Positions 7,032-9,642 of a stretch of DNA of 9,642 nt are shown here, piece after piece. A program made the position numbers and the translations under genes. A model generated the notes under the pieces. The model did no database searches. It saw only the letters and a list, made by a program, of their open reading frames with translations, and was not told where the DNA came from. Position 1 is the stretch's first letter. Each line of letters opens with the position of its first letter. Origin of the DNA: Deltaproteobacteria bacterium (GTDB lineage Bacteria; Myxococcota; Polyangia; Haliangiales; Haliangiaceae); contig JAGSPR010000385.1 of assembly GCA_018262455.1 (NCBI GenBank), positions 1 to 9,642 on the forward strand. The letters run 5' to 3'.

Positions 7032-8290
7032 TGGTCGTCGAGGGAAAACGGGTCGTGGGTGTTTCCCTTCAGGTCGCGGTGGTCGGAGCCGGCACCGCGG
7101 GAGCCGCCGCCGCGATGCTGCTCGCCCGCGCCGGCCATGCCGTGACCGTGCTCGAGCGGGTGCCCGATCCGCGGCCGGTCGGGGCCGGGATCACGCTGCA
7201 GCCCACCGGCCAGGCCGCGCTCGCCCGGCTCGGCGTGCTCGACGCGATCGCCGCACGAGGCGCCCCGATCGAGCGGCTCACCTGCGTCCGCAGCTCCGGC
7301 AGGCTGCTGGTCGATCTGCCGTATTCCGACGTCGGTCCGGGGCTCCACGGCCTCGGCCTCCACCGCGGGGTGCTGTTCCAGACCCTGCTCGAGGCCCTCC
7401 GCGACACCCCCGCCACCGTCCGCTGCGGGATCTCGGTCACCGGCACCGAGGTCGACGCGCGCGGGCGCTGGCTGCTCGACGCCAGCGGGCAGCGTCACGG
7501 CCCGTTCGACCTCGTGGTCGCGGCCGATGGCGGGGTCTGCGAGCTCCATGCGGCCGCACCGCGCGTCAAGTCTCGCCCGTACCCGTGGGGGGCGCTCTGG
7601 GTCGTCGCCGACGATCCCGGGTTCGCCGCCGAGCGCCGGATCTACCAGATCGTCGACGGCGCCCACACCATGCTCGGGTTCCTCCCGACCGGCATCCCGC
7701 CCGGCGGCACCAAGCCGGTCGTCAGCCTGTTCTGGAGCTACCGCGCCGATCGCGTCGATGCGTGGCGTGCCGCCGGGCTCACGAAGTGGCGCGACACGAT
7801 CCTCCGGCTCGAGCCGCGCGCCGAGCCGATCCTCGACACGCTCGACGATCTGCAGTCCGTGCTGTTCAGCCGGTATCGCGATGTCACGATGTGGCCGTGG
7901 CACGGCGACCGGATCGTCTTCATCGGCGACGCCGCGCACGCGACCAGCCCGCAGCTCGGACAGGGTGCGAACCTGGCGCTCGTCGATGCGGTCGCGCTCG
8001 CCGACGCCATCGCCGCCGAGCCGAGCGTCGATCGCGCGCTCGCGGCGTACAGCACGATCCGCCGACGCCACCTCAACTTCTACCAGTTCGCGACCCGGGC
8101 GCTGACCCCGTTGTTCCAGGGCGACTCGCGCATGCTCGGCTGGATGCGCGACCGGATCTTCCCCCACAGCCGCTGGCTAGGCTTCCTGCGCCGGCGCATG
8201 GTCCGCTCGATGTGCGGCATCGATCGCGGCCTCGTCCGCGCGCCGATGCCGATCCGGGACCTGCCGCGGCTACCCTCCGGGCCGGCGTGA
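7031..8290 (+). CDS. FAD-dependent aromatic-type monooxygenase (PF01494-like)
   Basis: This 419-residue protein is a class A flavoprotein monooxygenase of the p-hydroxybenzoate/salicylate hydroxylase type. Such enzymes use NAD(P)H and O2 to hydroxylate aromatic or related substrates. The FAD-binding GxGxxG is at residues 19-24 (VVGAGTAG). Arg112 is in HRGVLFQTLL, the DG motif at Asp166-Gly167 (LVVAADGG), and the second FAD motif GDAAHATSPQLGQGANLALVDA at 299-320. Substrate cannot be told from the sequence; it could equally serve secondary metabolism or xenobiotic breakdown. There is no membrane segment or signal peptide. The start is uncertain: ATG 7031 is used, but GTG 7055 has GAGGGA upstream (7040-7045) and a more typical short N-terminus. 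It is divergent from the peptidase and its 3' end overlaps the convergent phosphatidyltransferase gene by 21 bases. Confidence 0.88.
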   Translation: MVVEGKRVVGVSLQVAVVGAGTAGAAAAMLLARAGHAVTVLERVPDPRPVGAGITLQPTGQAALARLGVLDAIAARGAPIERLTCVRSSGRLLVDLPYSDVGPGLHGLGLHRGVLFQTLLEALRDTPATVRCGISVTGTEVDARGRWLLDASGQRHGPFDLVVAADGGVCELHAAAPRVKSRPYPWGALWVVADDPGFAAERRIYQIVDGAHTMLGFLPTGIPPGGTKPVVSLFWSYRADRVDAWRAAGLTKWRDTILRLEPRAEPILDTLDDLQSVLFSRYRDVTMWPWHGDRIVFIGDAAHATSPQLGQGANLALVDAVALADAIAAEPSVDRALAAYSTIRRRHLNFYQFATRALTPLFQGDSRMLGWMRDRIFPHSRWLGFLRRRMVRSMCGIDRGLVRAPMPIRDLPRLPSGPA

Positions 8291-8800
8291 TCCGCCGACC
8301 TCCAGCTCGCGCCAGACATAGTGAACGACGGCCACGAGGCCAAGCCCCCCGGTCACGCTCGCGGCCGCGAGGGCCCAGTCGGGAACGCTGACCGCGATCG
8401 CGAGCGCGATGAACTGCGCGACGGTCGCGGCCTTGCCGATCCGATCGACGCGGAGCTCGCCGACCCGGCGGTGGCGCGCCAGGTAGATCGCGACCAAGGG
8501 GACGAGGAGCAGCTCGCGCGCGCCGATCAACGCGATGACGAGCAGCTCGCGCGAGCGAGCCCAGATCACCGCGAGCACGATCGCGACGAACACCTTGTCC
8601 ATGAGCGGATCGAGCCAGCCGCCGATATCGGGGGTCGCGTGCCCGCGGCGCTTGAGCCACCGCGCGACCGTGCCGTCGGCGGTATCGGTGATCGCCGCGA
8701 TCGCGATCAGCGTCACCGACCAGGCGACCTCGCCATAGCTCCACCACAGCGCGATCGCGAGCGGGAGCCGCGACAGCGTCAGCGCATGGGCCAACCACAC
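8270..8800 (-). CDS. CDP-alcohol phosphatidyltransferase family protein
   Basis: This 176-residue polytopic inner-membrane enzyme has the CDP-alcohol phosphatidyltransferase signature. Asp39-x2-Asp42-Gly43-x2-Ala46-Arg47 is followed by Gly60-x3-Asp64-x3-Asp68, and the four Asp bind the catalytic metals. Such enzymes transfer a phosphatidyl group from CDP-diacylglycerol to an alcohol, for example glycerol-3-phosphate in PgsA. Length and the DPLMDK motif fit PgsA-like members, but I cannot fix the acceptor. Hydrophobic segments lie at about 10-38, 68-82, 86-106 and 124-163. The gap between Arg47 and Gly60 is 12 residues, longer than the usual 8-9. GTG 8800 is chosen: upstream the open frame is Arg-rich, unlike the family, and overlaps another ORF; TATACT lies 7 nt before it. 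It could be a paralogue of the housekeeping PgsA. Confidence 0.82.
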   Translation of the reverse strand: MWLAHALTLSRLPLAIALWWSYGEVAWSVTLIAIAAITDTADGTVARWLKRRGHATPDIGGWLDPLMDKVFVAIVLAVIWARSRELLVIALIGARELLLVPLVAIYLARHRRVGELRVDRIGKAATVAQFIALAIAVSVPDWALAAASVTGGLGLVAVVHYVWRELEVGGSRRPGG

Positions 8801-8807
8801 GGCCGCG

Positions 8808-8813
8808 AGTATA
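8808..8813 (-). promoter_or_regulatory. Candidate -10 box of the phosphatidyltransferase gene
   Basis: TATACT (minus strand 8813-8808, 5 of 6 to consensus) ends 7 nt before the GTG at 8800, with no Shine-Dalgarno between. It supports that GTG as the start and a leaderless mRNA. There is no good -35 at 16-18 nt. Confidence 0.35.
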
Positions 8814-8823
8814 GGGGGGAGGA

Positions 8824-8979
8824 CTAATCGATGCCGCGACAGATCAGGGGATTGTCCGAGTCGACCGTGTCGGCCCCGCTCCGATCGCTGGATGGCTCGC
8901 GCGGCTGCGCGGGCTCCTCCTTGGCCGCAGGTTCGGAGGAAGTCGCTTGGGCTTGCGGATGCGGGTTCTCGTCGGTCAT
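8824..8979 (-). CDS. Small Pro/Glu/Ser-rich ORF, uncertain gene
   Basis: This 51-residue ORF (MTDENPHPQAQATSSEPA... to ...DNPLICRGID) is hydrophilic and low-complexity, with a single Cys near the end and no signal peptide or membrane segment. Third codon positions are mostly G/C, as in the neighbours, which argues mildly for coding. No Shine-Dalgarno or -10-like motif precedes the ATG at 8979. It ends 23 bases before the phosphatidyltransferase start on the same strand and is divergent from the selenoprotein gene. I do not recognise it. It could be a disordered small protein or a chance ORF. Confidence 0.4.
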   Translation of the reverse strand: MTDENPHPQAQATSSEPAAKEEPAQPREPSSDRSGADTVDSDNPLICRGID

Positions 8980-9021
8980 GAGAGGCTTCGCTTTGCAAGC
9001 AGCGTGCTCACGACCGCATGG

Positions 9022-9027
9022 TAATTT
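9022..9027 (+). promoter_or_regulatory. Candidate -10 box of the selenoprotein gene
   Basis: TAATTT (9022-9027) ends 7 nt before the ATG at 9035. There is no Shine-Dalgarno in between, and the spacing is the same as at the zinc-ribbon and phosphatidyltransferase genes. No -35 was found at normal spacing. Confidence 0.3.
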
Positions 9028-9034
9028 GACGACG

Positions 9035-9259
9035 ATGAAGATCACGATCCGTTACTGCAGCGGTTGAGGTTATCAACCGCGAGCCGCCCGGGTGGCGGCG
9101 TTGCTCAAGCGGGAGCTCGGCGTCGAAGCCGAGCTGCTCGTCGGTCGCTCCGGCGAGTTCACGGTGTGGGTGGACGACAAGCTGGTGGCCGAGAAGACCT
9201 CGGGTCAGTTTCCGGATCCCGATGAGGTGGTGCGCGCCGTGCGCACGGTCGCCGGCTGA
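9035..9259 (+). CDS. SelW-like (Rdx family) selenoprotein, in-frame UGA = selenocysteine
   Basis: Read through the UGA at 9065-9067, this is a 74-residue thioredoxin-like Rdx/selenoprotein W family protein. It begins MKITIRYCSG-U-GYQPRAARV, with Cys8 and Sec11 forming the redox CxxU motif. It continues with a helix (AALLKRELGV), strands (AELLVGRSGEFTVWVDDKLV) and the family's C-terminal block (GQFPDPDEVVRAVR). Length, CxxU-GY and the order of elements match SelW-like proteins, which are small cytosolic redox proteins whose partners are little known. The frame on both sides of the UGA is needed for the family match, and there is no start codon just after it, so the UGA is not a normal stop. 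A hairpin begins 15 nt after it. The true stop is the TGA at 9257-9259. Decoding needs SelA, SelB, SelC and SelD elsewhere in the genome. No Shine-Dalgarno; TAATTT lies 7 nt upstream. Confidence 0.88.
9083..9099 (+). promoter_or_regulatory. Predicted bacterial SECIS hairpin
   Basis: GCCGCC (9083-9088) pairs perfectly with GGCGGC (9094-9099) around the loop CGGGT, which contains G residues followed by U. The stem starts 15 nt and the loop 21 nt after the UGA at 9065-9067, within the range where SelB-binding bacterial SECIS elements lie, inside the coding region. A weaker GGTT/AACC pairing (9068-9078) lies between. Predicted by eye. Confidence 0.6.
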
Positions 9260-9358
9260 CGCGCGCCAGGGGACCAGCGTGCGATCCCGCGCGCCCCACG
9301 AGTCTGTCTTGGTCCGGATCCGCGCAGAATCACGTGCGGATGCGAGGGTCCTCAACTT

Positions 9359-9372
9359 GCAGCCCGGGCTGC
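9359..9372. promoter_or_regulatory. Perfect 14-bp palindrome upstream of the DUF4142 gene
   Basis: GCAGCCCGGGCTGC is a perfect palindrome ending 6 nt before the Shine-Dalgarno of the gene at 9394. It could be an operator or a leader hairpin. A second imperfect inverted repeat, ATCCGC (9318-9323) and GCGGAT (9336-9341), lies just upstream. The 134-base gap 9260-9393 holds no other recognisable element. Confidence 0.3.
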
Positions 9373-9378
9373 GAGTTC

Positions 9379-9385
9379 AAGGAGA
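9379..9385 (+). promoter_or_regulatory. Shine-Dalgarno of the DUF4142 gene
   Basis: AAGGAGA (9379-9385) ends 8 nt before the ATG at 9394. It fixes the start of a signal-peptide-bearing protein. Confidence 0.75.
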
Positions 9386-9393
9386 GATTTCAA

Positions 9394-9642
9394 ATGAAGA
9401 TCAAGACCCTGGCCCTCGTGTTCGCGTTCGCCATTCCTGCGCTCGCCTCGGCGGACGACAAGCAGGCCGATAAGTCCACCCCTTCCGACAAGTCAACGAC
9501 CGACAAGTCAAAGACCGACAAGTCCGCCGCCAAGCTCGGCGAGGCAGAGATCAAGCTCGTCGCTCATATCCATCACGTCAACACGATGGTGATCGATCTG
9601 GGCAAGCTGGCGGAGCGGTCCGGCACCGCGGCCGTCAAGCGC
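9394..9642 (+). CDS. Exported DUF4142-like protein, N-terminal part, cut by the window end
   Basis: The 83 residues visible run off the window. They comprise a signal peptide (residues 1-20, core LALVFAFAIPALA, cleavage after ASA), then a charged low-complexity stretch with repeated DKS/TDKS units (residues about 25-44). The beginning of a helical domain follows (KLGEAEIKLVAHIHHVNTM, IDLGKLAERSGTAAVK), which matches the start of DUF4142, a ferritin-like four-helix domain found in exported proteins of unknown function. In relatives the text continues with a second helix pair carrying conserved Glu/His. The Shine-Dalgarno AAGGAGA gives a confident start. It is the only gene here with a repeat-rich linker next to its signal peptide. 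Function is unknown. Confidence 0.75.
   Translation, partial: MKIKTLALVFAFAIPALASADDKQADKSTPSDKSTTDKSKTDKSAAKLGEAEIKLVAHIHHVNTMVIDLGKLAERSGTAAVKR
9469..9525 (+). repeat. DKS tandem repeat in the DUF4142-like gene
   Basis: Units of about 15 bases around gacaagtc(a/c) recur, encoding ADKS, SDKS, TDKS and TDKS. Near-identical codons suggest expansion by slippage or unequal crossing-over. It forms a charged linker between the signal peptide and the folded domain. Confidence 0.55.

Noticed and set aside
7028..8167. 379-codon minus-strand frame across the monooxygenase
   Set aside because: The plus-strand frame has clear FAD motifs; the minus frame has none and no start signal.
6460..8391. 643-codon plus-strand frame
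   Set aside because: It is antisense to the peptidase and then out of frame with the monooxygenase; Arg-rich composition typical of high-GC shadow frames.
8390..8760. Several GCGATCGC octamers
   Set aside because: They follow from frequent Ile-Ala/Ala-Ile codons in a high-GC membrane protein and have no regular spacing.
8270..8998. Longer phosphatidyltransferase starting at 8998
   Set aside because: The extra 66 residues are Arg-rich, unlike any family member, and overlap another ORF; TATACT before GTG 8800 fits the shorter start.

Overview
The window reads as accessory chromosome of a high-GC, Gram-negative, selenium-using bacterium. Outer-membrane and lipoprotein-type exports, a membrane-anchored HEAT protein, a tail-fibre-like secreted repeat protein, a class III cyclase and a DUF4142 protein would fit Myxococcota (for example a Kofleriaceae- or Haliangium-like genome). 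That placement is inference from gene style; there is no rRNA or other phylogenetic marker here.

Layout. 39-365 (-) is a small double zinc-ribbon protein with its own candidate promoter. 398-2930 (-) is a tight three-gene operon: a small lipoprotein, a 516-residue secreted protein with four tail-fibre-like repeats and a Cys-rich C-terminus, and a membrane-anchored HEAT-repeat protein. The genes are joined by a 4-base GTGA overlap and a 1-base TGATG overlap. 3069-3318 (+) is a collapsed UvrD/PcrA-type helicase remnant. 3315-3584 (-) encodes a GlsB/YeaQ/YmgE-family membrane protein. 3702-4154 (-) encodes a small outer-membrane beta-barrel, divergent from an 80-residue conserved-looking protein at 4241-4483 (+). 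4490-5119 (-) is a soluble class III nucleotidyl cyclase, probably co-transcribed with an S9 prolyl-oligopeptidase-type secreted peptidase (5150-6996, -). The peptidase reading frame is broken by one missing base near 6439. 7031-8290 (+) is a FAD-dependent monooxygenase, convergent with a CDP-alcohol phosphatidyltransferase (8270-8800, -). 8824-8979 (-) is a small uncertain ORF. 9035-9259 (+) is a SelW-like selenoprotein with an in-frame UGA, which ordinary gene finding would miss. 9394 to the window end (+) is the start of an exported DUF4142 protein.

How the parts relate. The lipoprotein, repeat protein and HEAT protein probably form one cell-envelope module. The peptidase and cyclase share a transcript by position. 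The other genes look like independent single-gene units.

Main observations. (1) A hidden selenoprotein with a plausible bacterial SECIS hairpin 15 nt after the UGA. (2) Several genes lack a Shine-Dalgarno sequence and instead have a -10-like hexamer 6-8 nt before the start codon, suggesting leaderless mRNAs. (3) Two broken genes of different kinds: a single-base frameshift and a large internal deletion. I see no CRISPR array, tRNA, rRNA, insertion sequence or obvious defence system.
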